Below, in pieces: positions 43,450 through 53,914 of a stretch of 64,000 nt of DNA. The notes beneath the pieces were generated by a model that was not told where the DNA came from, did no database searches, and worked only from the letters and a program-made list of their open reading frames with translations. Both the position numbers and the translations under genes were made by a program. Positions within the stretch are counted from its first letter, which is position 1. Every line of letters starts with the position of its first letter. Source of the stretch: Euglena gracilis (Eukaryota > Euglenida > Euglenophyceae > Euglenales); assembly GCA_039621445.1 (NCBI GenBank), contig CP154956.1, forward strand, positions 86,304,251 to 86,368,250. Direction: 5' to 3'.

Positions 43450-43790
43450 TGATTTGTCGATGTGCGCAATTGCGCAAATCGACATTTTTTTACAATTACT
43501 TTGAACTGCCGACTGCATCTGGTGATACAGCAACATTTAAAATGCACACCTCACGATACAGGTTAGGAAACACAAGGGTCTCAAACTACCTGGAGCGACA
43601 GATTCGTGTTCTTGTCTGTGAAATAGCCTGGGTTGTACACCCTGGCTGTCGCGACCATGGGTTTTGATGTGTCCGTGCTGCCTGTAATGGCCAGGTGATG
43701 CATACCTGTTTGAAGGGGACTGACTTTCCATCATTTTGGACAATGTGATGTGCAGGCAAATTAGGCGGCAATTGTGGGGTCCCAGCAAAT
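43450..43790. repeat. Left part of large repeat B, copy 1
   Basis: Starts with TCGATGTGCGCAATTGCGCA. It includes ACACCTCACGATACAGGTTA and continues to TTTGGACAATGTGATGTGCA. It is matched in inverted orientation at 60,690-61,015. The copy is interrupted by the next element and resumes at about 46,320. Confidence 0.75.
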
Positions 43791-44039
43791 GTGGAATCCT
43801 AAGTTTTGGTTACCTAGCCTCCGAGGAGCCTCCGCGGAGCCTGGTTACCTTAGGCTCCGAGGAGGCTCCGCGGAGCCTGGTTACCTTGGAGCCTCCGCAG
43901 AGCCTGGTTACCTTAGCCTCCGAGGAGGCTCCGCAGAGCCTCCTCGGAGCCTGGTTACCTTGAGCCTCCGCGGAGCCTGGTTACGTTGGAGCCTCTGAGG
44001 AGCCTCCGCGGAGGCTCCTCGGAGGTAACCACTATTGTA

Positions 44040-44780
44040 CACAGGCCATGTCTGGTATCGCACCGCTTTACCGTTTACCCGTTTACTGTATACGCCATGT
44101 CAAACTTGTTGAAAACCAAAAATCTATTTGCAACAAAAACACCATGTCCTCCTAATTTTTATTTTTACCATTTACGCCATGTCCGCCAAACCAGGGCAGT
44201 CTTTAAGGGACAGTAAAGTTTTTTTCTTATTTTTCTTAAGCCCCGCCCCCTTTCGGCCAAAGGGCCGACCAAGGGCAGGACTGGGACTTGAACGGGGTCC
44301 AAAATTAAAAAGTCCAAAAAAACACACTTTTGGATGATTTGGGTGGATTGGTCGATGGTCACAGGATGCCAATAATCAGTTTTTTCCCCTGATATCGACC
44401 TGTTGTCGCCGAAGAATGCCAAATTATTTGCCCATTTTCCTATATTTTTTATTGAGTGTGGGACGGCAGAATTTTGTTTTTTTATTTCTTTAAGGACCGC
44501 CCTGCGCCAAATTTGTTGAAAACTATTTATCCATTTGCCTCCTTATTTTGCATTTAGCGTTTACCCGTTCGCTATATAATGCCATGTCTGCCAATGAAAA
44601 CCATATGTCCGCCTGATTTTGCTTTTACCGTTTACCCATTTGCTGTTTTCGCCATGTCCGCCAAACTTGTTGAAACCAAAAATCCATTTGCAACAAAAAC
44701 ACCATGTCCGCCTTATTTTGCTTTTACCGTTTACCCATTTGCTATTTACGCCATGTCCGCCAAACTTTGTCCACACAAAG
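44040..44780. repeat. CCGTTTACCCATTTGC / CGCCATGTCCGCC repeats
   Basis: The unit TTTTACCGTTTACCCATTTG, then GCCATGTCCGCCAAACTTGT, then AACAAAAACACCATGTCC repeats at least three times. A CGGCCAAAGGGCCG hairpin is at 44,254. Non-coding. Confidence 0.75.
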
Positions 44781-45009
44781 GGATGTTGTTATTGGGGAGC
44801 GGGGGAGGGGGGTGGGGGGTAGGGGGAAGGGGGGTGGGGGGGAGGGGAGGGGGGGGGGGGGGCTGCAGGCCCCCTCCCCCCGCCCCCTCCCCCCCGGGCA
44901 CAGCCAAATGGACACCACTTTGGGTTTCACCTGGGCTTTATTTGCAACATCACATCCATGCTGACGTGCAGTTTGTCTACCACCTCCCCCCCACGTGACT
45001 GTTCGTTCA

Positions 45010-45375
45010 CGTGGTTGAAGATTCTTTAGTCCAATTCAGGATTAAAAGTTGCGGCAAATCCCAATGGGATCACAATCTCAGGCACAATTCTGGCGTCTGG
45101 ATAATTCAGGTAAAATCCTGGCTGAATAAATTCATCTTCCGTTTCGTTTACGCTCTATGTTGCCTTCCGAAGTCTGTTAATTTTTTGTTACACCTGTGAG
45201 TCTGTGAATTAGTCCGTGAGTTAGTCCGTCAATTATTTTTCCCTCTGTGCAAATGGGCAGCAAACGGACAGGGACTTTGAGTGATAACATACAGTTTAAA
45301 ACGAAACCGAAAATGGATTTATTCAGCCAGAATTACACCAAAATTATCCAGAGGCCAGAATTGTATGTAAAATTG
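45010..45375. repeat. Inverted repeat, ~110-bp arms
   Basis: CTGGATAATTCAGGTAAAAT / CCTGGCTGAATAAATTCATC near 45,095-45,150 pairs with the complement near 45,310-45,365. Diverged arms and a loop of about 150 bp. It is probably an old foldback MITE. Confidence 0.7.
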
Positions 45376-45391
45376 TCATCCCGCTGGGAAC

Positions 45392-45830
45392 CAGGCATTT
45401 GCTTAAGGGATTGCAGTCCCCCCCCCCCCCCCCGGGGGGGCTGGACTGCAGCTAGTCCAAATTTGGCTAGTGGGTTTTCTAGCAGACCCCCCCCCCGGGG
45501 GGGGTCTGCTAGCAGGGCTAGCTAGTGGAAAATTTTTATCTAGTGACCGGCGCGAAGCGCCGAAATTTTTTTTTGGACCCCCAAAAATGGCCAAAAATGC
45601 CCATTTTGGGCTATTTTTGGGGGGAATTTTTGGAACAAAATCAGCCAAAAACCTGTTAAAAACCTCATTTTTCCTCTGGTGCGCAGCGCCGGAGGAAAAT
45701 TTTTTTCCAGTCCGGGGGACCCCCGGACCCCCCCCCCGGGGGGTCTAGCTAGTCCACTTTTTCCAGTGTCTAGCCGATTTGCTAGCCAGTACCCCCCCCC
45801 CCCCCCCGGGGGTCCTTAAGCAAATGCCTG
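45392..45830. mobile_element. hAT-like element (439 bp) with exact 8-bp duplication
   Basis: Perfect 17-bp TIRs CAGGCATTTGCTTAAGG. The target duplication CTGGGAAC (45,384-45,391 and 45,831-45,838) is exact. It is a close relative of 33,610-34,046 through its whole length (CTAGTCCAAATTTGGCTAG, C-run blocks, GGCGCGAAGCGCCG hairpin). No coding capacity. Confidence 0.9.
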
Positions 45831-45849
45831 CTGGGAACATACAACTGAA

Positions 45850-46135
45850 TGGGAATTTATTTATTTGTTTTTTTCTGTGTTATAAAGAGAAACTTTCTTC
45901 AATGTCAAACACAGCGACTGCGCCCAGTGGCAGCTTCCGACCGAACCTGTCAGAACGTGAACGTGAACGTGAACGTGATTTCTTTTTGCATCCTCTATGC
46001 AAATGGGCAGAAAATGGACAGGTTCTGACAGGTTTGGAACAGCATGATCTGCCACTGAGTGCAGTCGCCATGTTTGACATTGAATAACGTTTCTCTTTAT
46101 AACACAAAAAAAAACAAATTCCCGTTACCACCATG
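45850..46135. repeat. Foldback MITE, ~110-bp arms
   Basis: GGGAATTTATTTATTTGTTT and TGTTATAAAGAGAAACTTTC on the left pair with the complement ending AAATTCCC at the right. TGCCACTGGGCGCAGTCGC-type sequence is shared by both arms. The loop contains GAACGTGAACGTGAACGTGA and ATGCAAATGGGCAGAAAATG. Confidence 0.8.
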
Positions 46136-46319
46136 TTCACAACATGCCCTGGCAAAACTGGTTACCTTAGCCTCCGCGGAGCCTCAGCAGAGGCTCCTCG
46201 GAGCCTGGTTACCTTAGCCTCCGAGGAGGCTCCGCGGAGCCTCCGCGGAGCCTCAGCAGAGGCTCCTCGGAGGTAATCAAAAGGTTAGGATTCCACTTTT
46301 GCGGTAGACCCACAATTGT

Positions 46320-47910
46320 GGCATAAAACATTTTCCAGACCTCTGTTGCTATCGACGGACCGAATGTGTGTCTATCGACGGACCGAATGTGTGTCTATCG
46401 ATGGAACACTCACGTGACACAACATCATGAAGTGTGGGTCGATGTGCGCATTTGAGCACACCAACCACGTATTTTGTGTGGGTGGTTGGTGTGCGCATTT
46501 GAGCACACCAACCACGTATTTTGTGTGGGTGGTTGGTGTGCGCATTTGCACACATCGACTTTCTATGTATTTGTAGATGGTAGATGTGCGCAAATGCGCA
46601 CATCAACCATCTACAAATACAAGTGGCTGATGTGCGCAAATGCGCACACCAATCACTTACGCAAAATACACATGTGGTTGGTTGCGGAAATATGTGAATG
46701 GTTGATGTGCACATTTGCACACACCAACCATTTGAAATTTGGGAAATATACTCCACATTTTTTTTACATTACCACATGAACAACTCTTACCTTTTCTTGG
46801 CTCTAGAAGGAAAGGTTGGGGCAAGGATTTTGAATGGGTAACGTTTGCAGTGTGCGACGTAGAGTGGCGGCTTGTACCTTTTTTGTTTGACCTTTTGATA
46901 TTATGGAGTAATCTTCATCCCCAACAGTTGGCATGCGCACTTGCGCATACTGACCATTGTTGACGCAAAACTTTTGAGACTATTGGGTGGTGAGGAAATT
47001 CTGGTTTTACATCATGCAAAATGTTCATTAGAACACACCATATGACAGGAGGAAGATTTTCTGCTCCATTATGGACAGGAGTGTATGCCTTATTTCCAAC
47101 CCGCACAACCGATCCTTTTTGCGCCATCGGTTTGGAAGTTGCGCGGGAGGAATTGATGTTGTGTAACTCCCTGGGATCGTTGGACACTTTTCTTCAAAAA
47201 TAACAACTTCCACAATTGCAAAATAATGCATGTGTAACCTTCCAGAAGCCTCGGCCGGGAATCACTTATCCGTTTTTACCACAATGATGTGTCAGAAAAC
47301 ATGCAACACACCAGTTTTTGTGCGCAAAGTGCTGAGTCCCAGTGCTTTCATGCAACCCAACCATGTGTAACACTCTCTCCTTCCAAAGCAGTGAGCTTTG
47401 CGGCCACATTTAAGGCGCTCCCATTTTCCATTGTTTCCATGGAGCAACAGCATGCATGCCCCCCAGTCTGCCGTCCCGGTTGGTGGGGATAACAATTCCC
47501 CCCCCAGTTTCGACTCAATTTCGTCGGGGTGAGATTTTCGGTCAAAAAAAAGCGATTTTTAAAAAATATCTCAAGAAAACGCACATTATTCCTGAAAATG
47601 TCTGCCAGACGCGGGTGGGGGGGGTCGACCCCCCACCCACCACCGTGGCTGTTTGGCCGATTCCCATTCTGCCCTGGGTCCAGGTCCATGTGGAGACCGT
47701 AGACCTGTAGTAGGTGGCCCACTGCTAGCACGTCGCAACACACTGCAACAGCGCCGCTTGGGCAAGGGCTGGTCCTCGAAAACTGCCGCCACTTGCCCCC
47801 TGGCTTGCGTTTTGCTGCAACAGTCACATCAGGTGATGATAGGTGATTGCACTTAAGCATCCACAAGGCCGTCATCAACCCCCCTGGTGCAGCAGCAGCA
47901 GCAGCCACCA
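46320..47910. repeat. Right part of large repeat B, copy 1
   Basis: It opens with a CTATCGACGGACCGAATGTG tandem, followed by hairpins GTGTGCGCATTTGAGCACACC and TGTGCGCAAATGCGCACA (46,440-46,730). It ends with AGCGCCGCTTGGGCAAGGGC and CATCCACAAGGCCGTCATCA. These blocks recur at 59,690-60,650, partly inverted and partly direct. No intact coding frame. Confidence 0.7.
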
Positions 47911-48407
47911 AGGTTGGCTAATCCCACCCAGTTTGGACCCTTGTTGGCTGAGCAATCCGGGTCTGGCGGGCTGTATTTGGGGGTCAGACGCAGGTGATTT
48001 GGAAAGCTGGGATCCAGGCGCTTGCAATTGAAAAAAATGTTTCGGGAACGGGCCGGGGACGTGATAATCCGCGGTTTTCATCACCCACCCGGGGGGGGGG
48101 TTCTACCCCCCCCCCTTCCCCGGTGGCGACCTTCGCACTGACCCATGAAGGGATAAGAGCTCAGCAACCCCTCCCTCTCTGCTGATTTGCCTTGCCCCCC
48201 CCCTGTCCAAGACACACTGTGCCTTTGACAACCCTCCCCCCCCGTGTCGACGGCACTTTTCTGGGACAACCTGGGATTTTTCATTGGAGTGGTGTTGCAA
48301 GATGTGTCGTTGACACACCCCCATGTGTCAATGGCATGACAAGGATACCCTGGTGGTGGTCCACATATGCTATCGAGTGTCCAACGGTGCTTTGATTTCC
48401 TCTGCAG

Positions 48408-48556
48408 ATGATGCCGCTGCAGTTGCAATTGAACTCCCCCTCCAGCGCAGCTTCGCCTCCGTTCACGGTCACCAACCCAGTCACCTCCACGGGTGAACAA
48501 ACCACAGCCGTGGACTTCAATTTCGACGAGTCTTCTTTTGCTTATATCCAGAGCGG
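48408..48556 (+). CDS. Exon 12
   Basis: A strong acceptor (TTTGATTTCCTCTGCAG) and the donor GCGG/GTAACG. Phase 0 in, 2 out. It reads MMPLQLQLNSPSSAASPPFT, then a Thr-rich stretch and VDFNFDESSFAYIQS. It joins exon 11 in phase 0. Ser/Pro/Thr-rich with an acidic-aromatic end (DFNFDESSF), the kind of short motif found in disordered regulatory regions. Confidence 0.7.
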
Positions 48557-48776
48557 GTAACGTGGGTGGTAGTGCACAACATAGCACTGCAATGTGCTCG
48601 ATCCACGGGTCATCATCAAAACATGTCAGTTTGACATTTTCCAAATCACTGATCAATCTTTGGAAAATTTTTTGGGTACCTGTCTTTGTTCAAGGTCCAG
48701 TCCATGTGTCAAACAACGTATTTCTGGGGTAATTAGGTGATGGAAATTAGTATTTCAATTTGTTTGTCTAGAACAG

Positions 48777-48892
48777 CGCATCATACATGCACGCGAGCGT
48801 TTGAGTCTACACTGCAATCCATGGATATGGATGGGCTTTGATAAAGATTGGGAGCGCATCCGGATAAAGAGACACTCCTCTTTTGGTTCTAG
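48777..48892 (+). CDS. Candidate exon between exons 12 and 13
   Basis: After TTTGTTTGTCTAGAACAG a frame reads HARERLSLHCNPWIWMGFDK and DWERIRIKRHSSFGS, with a possible donor TCTAG/GTTAATT. The composition is good, but no acceptor gives the phase 2 needed after exon 12. It might be an alternative exon or an antisense frame (minus is also open). Confidence 0.3.
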
Positions 48893-49414
48893 GTTAATTG
48901 TCAAAAATGAGTTTGCTGTTCCTCTCTCTGTTCCCCTTGGCTGCAATTCCCAGATCCAATTTTTTTTATTAGTTTTCAGTCAAAAGTCAAAGAGATTGTT
49001 TTCCTCAACCACAAATTATCTTTGGTGGCCGCATATTTAAGTGATTTGGGGAATTATTTTTTTTCAATTATCAGTTTTTGTTTTATTTTTCAATGTCAAG
49101 GTCAATATGTGGCCATCATCTCCTTTTTTTTGGCAAGGCAGATTTCTTTCAGCAAAATACCCAGGTTGAAGTAAGGAGGATGTCGTGGCTTTAGCTGGGG
49201 GTGTGTGTTCGGACCCCCACCCGATTGCCAAGGGGGGTCCGGACCGACGTACCCAGGACCCTCCTAAACCAATTTTTTTTTGGTGCTGAAAGCTTTGGGC
49301 AGATTCTTGCAGCTGTGCCATTTTTTTTTGTGCTGTCCCCCCCCCCCCCCCCCCCACCTTGACTGGAGGGAAGGTTCCAACCCCCCCTAAATATCGAGCC
49401 CCGGAAGTCCCCCT

Positions 49415-49716
49415 CAGGCTGTATTTTAGTCGGGTGCCGACCCCACCCCGGGGGGGGGGGGGGTGCCTGCCCAGGCAGGCACCCCAAGGCACTCCAAATC
49501 CGACCCCCGGGGGGGGGGGGTAGGGCACACGGCCAAAAGTGCCCAGCACAGACCCGGCGCCTAAGGCGCCGGGGAGCCAAAAATGGCTTATTTTCAAAGG
49601 AATGTGCCTGGGCACAGGCCCAAATCCGACCCCCCCCCCCCGGGGGTAGTGCCTGCCTGGACGGGCACTCATAGGCACTCCGGACCCCCCCCCGGGGTTG
49701 GTAAAAAAACAGCCTG
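49415..49716. mobile_element. hAT-like element (302 bp) abutting exon 13
   Basis: Left end CAGGCTGTATTTTAGTCGGG and right end the complement of CAGGCTGTTTTTTTACCAAC. The flanking 8-mers GTCCCCCT and GCCTCCCT match at 6 of 8. Inside are GGCAGGCACCCCAAGGCACT repeats and a GGCGCCTAAGGCGCC hairpin. A longer sister lies at about 56,672-56,976. Its right end supplies the AG (AAAAAAACAG, to 49,712) that could serve exon 13. Confidence 0.7.
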
Positions 49717-49872
49717 GCCTCCCTCATCATTCCTGCTCTGCCATTGCATTGTGCCTGTCCCATCGCCCTGGCCAATCCCCTGGCAAGCGTGACGATTTCT
49801 CGTTGTTCCCCGTGGATGAATCTCCACCCCAGCCTTCCAGTCCGCTCTCTCCCAGCCCAGTTTTCCAGAACG
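49713..49872 (+). CDS. Exon 13
   Basis: The frame reads RDDFSLFPVDESPPQPSSPL and ends SPSPVFQNG, a Ser/Pro-rich acidic segment. Donors AACG/GTGGTG (49,873) and GGTG/GTGTGT (49,876) both leave phase 1, as exon 14 needs. Two acceptors are possible, AACAG to 49,712 (inside the hAT-like end) and GGCAAG to 49,787; both are phase 0 and do not fit exon 12. A short exon in between or a different donor is likely missing from this model. Confidence 0.5.
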
Positions 49873-50432
49873 GTGGTGTGTCTGGAGCAGGGGAGTGTTT
49901 TGGGTTTTTTTGTCTGAATATTGTCGCAACTGGTAATTATTGAAAAATAATTTGTTTGTTTTGTTTGATAATTTGGTTCATTTTTTTCCCCCCTTCAAAC
50001 TGAAGCACATTTTCCTTTTTTAATAGCATGCTTTTTGATTATGCAAAGCCATTTGCTTTCATTTTGATGCAAGCATCATTTTGATGCAATTGTTTCTTCA
50101 TCTCAGGGAGTGGTACCAGTTTGATGCCCGAGACCAAAGGGCTGAACAGTAATCCCAGAAACTCGATGGCTTTTCCCATTTTCTGGAACACGAATTCAGA
50201 ATGGAGATGTCGACCAACCTCCGGTTTTAAGACCATGAAAAGTCGTTTCCCTGAAATCCGCAGGCTCACTTTTAAGGTCGCGCCCTGCCCGGAGGGCTGG
50301 TGCCATGGGCAGGGGGGGTGGGATTTTTGACCCCACCAGGGTCTTGGGGGGTGTGCCACGGGGAAATGTGCCAAACCCAATCCGCCCTTGGGGAAAGGGG
50401 GTGGTGTGCTGTTGTGGGCTGGCGACCCGAGG

Positions 50433-50633
50433 AGGCTTCTTTTTAATCAGAAGACCCCCTGGGTGGGTCTGAGCCGGAGGCCCGGGTTTGGGTTTCGGCG
50501 CAAAGCGCCGCATTTTTTTGGTAAATGCCCTCAGACGGCCCAATTTTGGGGAGGTTCCCCCAGGGGGGGGGTGCTGCGCTGGGCTGGGTGGGTGGGGGGG
50601 GGGGACCCCCGGGGGGTTTAATAAGAAGCTTGG
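50433..50633. mobile_element. hAT-like element (201 bp) with 8-bp duplication
   Basis: Ends AGGCTTCTTTTTAATCAGAA and the complement of CCAAGCTTCTTATTAAACCC. The duplication ACCCGAGG (50,425-50,432 and 50,634-50,641) is exact. The ends resemble those of the candidate introner. The interior has a CGGCGCAAAGCGCCG hairpin and G runs. It sits in intron 13. Confidence 0.7.
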
Positions 50634-50745
50634 ACCCGAGGCAAGGTGCCCCGCCCCAGGGTTGTTAAAGAGAAGCTTGAACTCCCGTCTTTGCCTCCCA
50701 TTCAGGTGCACCGCCTCCACTTTTCGCCGTTTCGCCGCCCCGCAG

Positions 50746-50910
50746 ACCTGCTGAGCGGCTTCCTCCCAAGCAAGAAGCTGGGCAAGCCGGAGAAGCGCGG
50801 CCGGAAGGAGCTGAAGAACGGGCACTGCAACGGGGTGGCCAACCCGTTCGTGAACGGCGCGATGAACGGCTACAGCAATGGCAACGGACATTCAAATGGG
50901 AATGGGAATG
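50746..50910 (+). CDS. Exon 14
   Basis: The pyrimidine-rich acceptor TTTCGCCGCCCCGCAG and the donor AATG/GTCAGG give phase 1-1. It reads LLSGFLPSKKLGKPEKRGRK, then an Asn/Gly tract ending GYSNGNGHSNGNGNG. Third codon positions are strongly G/C, against AT-rich introns. The basic segment may bind nucleic acid or act in nuclear import; this is inference. Confidence 0.7.
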
Positions 50911-51159
50911 GTCAGGCTCTCCCTGTTGCATGAGTCTTTGGTCGTCTTGATATGGTAGGGATTTTCACAAAAACGTGGCACGTGAAACCACACGAAATCA
51001 CATACAGGAATATTGACCAAACAGTTTTTTCAAGGAATATCATATTAAATCACAAATCCCTTAAAAAAATTGCAGCAAATCATGTAAAATTACTTATTGA
51101 AATTTTGGCAAGCCAACGTCGAGAATCAAAAGGAGGGAGAAAAGGGAAAAAAACGCCAG

Positions 51160-51420
51160 CTGTCAGCTGGTTTGACCACCCCACCCCCAAGGGGGAGTCC
51201 AGCCAGCACTTTTCTTTTCCAGCCGGCTGGTATGACCCACCCGGGGTCCTCAAAAAAAAAACCCCCAGTCAAGGGTTGCAAAAAGTCCGTACTCACCATC
51301 GCATAACACAGTGCACGTATTTGTGTTTCTTGAACCACATTAAAATATGATCTCATTCCAGATCATTGCAGCCAGCCTTCTTTTTAACTCAGAAGACCCC
51401 AGGTGGGTCACCAGAAAAAA
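51160..51420. repeat. hAT-like fragments
   Basis: CAGCTGGTTTGACCACCCCA and CCAGCCGGCTGGTATGACCC lie at 51,155-51,240, and CCTTCTTTTTAACTCAGAAG at 51,378-51,397. They resemble ends of the 50,433 and 41,272 elements but lack matched partners and duplications. Confidence 0.45.
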
Positions 51421-52335
51421 AGGGAATTACCATGGCCTGATTGTTTGGGGGGGGGTTCCTTCCCCTCTCCCTTTGGGAGGTTGCGCCTCCGAAAATGCCT
51501 GCCCCTTTTTTGGCCATTTTTTTTGGCCGAATTTTAAGACCGTCCAAAAATCCCCCCGGGCCACCGGTCACAATCAGGGTGATTCAAAAAAATTTCCCGA
51601 GCCATTTTCAATTAATTTGGGGGTGTAACAAAAGTGCTCTCTTTTTTTTATCGGAAATGTCGGAAAGCTGTTCAACCACCTTTGTTTTTTTCTGCACAAT
51701 AATGAAAAATTTGCCCCTGTGGAAAAGATTGCATAAGACCACGCATGCAATGTCGCGTCCCGAGCACGTTTTTTCCCCCTGAAAAGCCCTGGACATGATT
51801 TGGAATGTGTGGTGTTGCTCAAAAGCTTATATATTCAGCCTCAAATGTTGAAATATTCATGCCTGAACATATTGTGGGTAGGTTTGTTGGGTGATGCATT
51901 TGGTCAGGCGCACCAAATTTTTCCGCGATCGTCCATTGCACAATGTCTGCATGCGTTTTTGATGAGTGAGCCTGGCTGTGGCGGATCCGGAGGCTCCTCC
52001 CAGGCCTTTTCAAACAGGTTCCGACCCTGTGACACGCTCATCGCAGCCCCCCCCCCCGCTTCGAGTGTCAGGCTTGAGCTGATCCGATTCATCCGATCAG
52101 AATTCTCAATGACCTCTCTGACTCATTGCGGGGAGGTGCTTATTTTGATAGCAGCGCCAGGCTTTAAACCAGACAGAAGCCAAAGTGCATCTGCGGAGGT
52201 GCTTTTTTGATCCCGGCCACAGCCAACGCCCCTCCCCCTCCCCCGGCCTGCAACCTGGTGGCTTCCGGTGGCACCTGATGGACACTCCCCATTCCAACCT
52301 GTGGGGGGGGGGAGGAGGGTCATCTGCAAAGGCCT

Positions 52336-52420
52336 GGCTCCTCCAATGGAAGTGGGAACAGCAACGGGCACAACAATGGCAACGGGAATGGAAGTGGCAA
52401 TGGCCAGGAGGGGACCCCTG
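52336..52420 (+). CDS. Candidate Asn/Gly-rich exon
   Basis: One frame reads GSSNGSGNSNGHNNGNGNGS and ends GNGQ, a near copy in style of the tail of exon 14. No AG in the needed phase was found directly upstream, and the nearest GT donors are weak. It may be an alternative exon, a decayed duplicate of exon 14, or a GGNAAY simple repeat. Confidence 0.35.
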
Positions 52421-52879
52421 TGTTTGCCCCCCCTTTTGGATCCAAGGATCTGGTTCTTTCTATTGTCCAAAAATCCACACATACGGGCCAATGGGGGAGC
52501 ACGCCGTCGGCCAACCGGCGGCCAGCCGTGTGACTCACAGGAAAATGAGGTACCACATCCTTGTGGTGGTGAACTTCAATAACCTCCCTTCAATGTCATG
52601 TTTATTGTTGTTGGAGGTTACATTTTGCGGTTGCATTTGGGACTTTTTGCATTTTTTTTTGTACATTTTGGCAGTTTTGGAATTCCTTGGCCAATTTCAA
52701 CCGGTTTGGCCCAGTTTGGGTCAATTTCATGGTCATCTTCAGGGATTTTCACGAAAAAAAGTATGCTGATCTGAATGACCAAACCATGTCACAACCACTG
52801 TCCTGTGTGCTGTAAAGCGGCAGTGCCCAGACGAACTCTAATGGTTGAAAATGGTTGAATTTTTGTGTAAACAATTCAA

Positions 52880-53645
52880 ATAAACCAAAAAAAACTTGCC
52901 AAAAATGGCCATTGGCCATTCGACATTAGGGTTTTATCTCTCAAATTTGCACACCATTGGGATGTGCCACTCAAAAATAGGACACGTGCCTCGCAAAACG
53001 AGGAACTGGATCATAAAATCGACATTGGCCACTCAAAATTAGGATTTTGTTGACTCAAACTTTGGAACCTTCACACCAAATTAGCATTTGCCACCCAAAA
53101 TTAGGCATTTGCTTCCCAAATTTTGGATTTGCACCCCAAAGGAGGCATTTGCCCCCGAAAATAGGAGTTGGCACCGAAAAATTGGAAATTTTCCACCCAA
53201 GCTTAGTATTTTGCCTTAAAATTAGGATTAGTTGCTTGCACCTGAAATTAGGCATTTCCCTTCCAAAAATTGGATTTGTTCCCCAAAATTTGGAATTTGC
53301 TTCCCAAATAAGGCATTTTTTAGAATTGACCCACAAAGTTAGGCATTTGCCCCTCAAAGGAAGGAACCTTTTCATTAATTAGGAATTTGCCACTCAAAAT
53401 TAGGCATTAACACACCAAATTAGGGATTATCATCCAAACTTCAGTATTTTACACCCGAAATTAGGCATTTGCCACTCAAAATTAGGAATGGACACATGAA
53501 ATTAGGCATTTACCCCTCAAAACTACGATTTTGCATCCAGATTAGGCATTAAAGTCAGGATTTGGCCCACCAAATTAGGCATTTGCCTCTCAAAATTAGG
53601 AACCGGCACACCAAATTAGGCATTTGCTATCCAAAATAAGCTTAA
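52880..53645. repeat. AAATTAGGCATTTGCC minisatellite
   Basis: Roughly 30 degenerate units of 20-25 bp built on AAATTAGGCATTTGCCACTC. The same motif family, with AAATTAGGAATCACC, occurs at 2,480-2,690 and 6,505-6,690. Non-coding. Confidence 0.85.
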
Positions 53646-53914
53646 CAACATGACCCGGCTTCCGTCACGCCGTCGGCCAGCCGTGTGCTCCCCCAATGTG
53701 TTCCACTTGCTGCTGTTGCCGATAATAATGCAGCATGTTCCGGTGAAAGAGTGTCCAGCAGTCAATCAACGTGTTTATTTCTGCCTCGGTCAGATCCCCA
53801 TCAACAACTGATGCAAATTATAATTATTTATTCTGGAAAAGAACACATCATGTCAGTGACACCACCTTTCCACTTAGGCGGCTGGATTTGCGCTTAAGCT
53901 TTTTTTTATGTTGA

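Larger units (their letters stand above)
43770..46325. mobile_element. Large nested TIR element with CTCCGCGGAGCC arrays
   Basis: Left end GTGGAATCCTAAGTTTTGGT and right end the complement of GTGGAATCCTAACCTTTTGA; further outward AATTGTGGGGTCCC pairs with GACCCACAATT. GCCTCCGCGGAGCCTGGTTACCTT-type units repeat just inside both ends (43,815-44,030 and 46,155-46,280). In repeat B copy 2 (near 60,690) the same junction is closed, which supports an insertion. Inside are Prefold-type MITEs and a hAT-like element. Confidence 0.65.
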
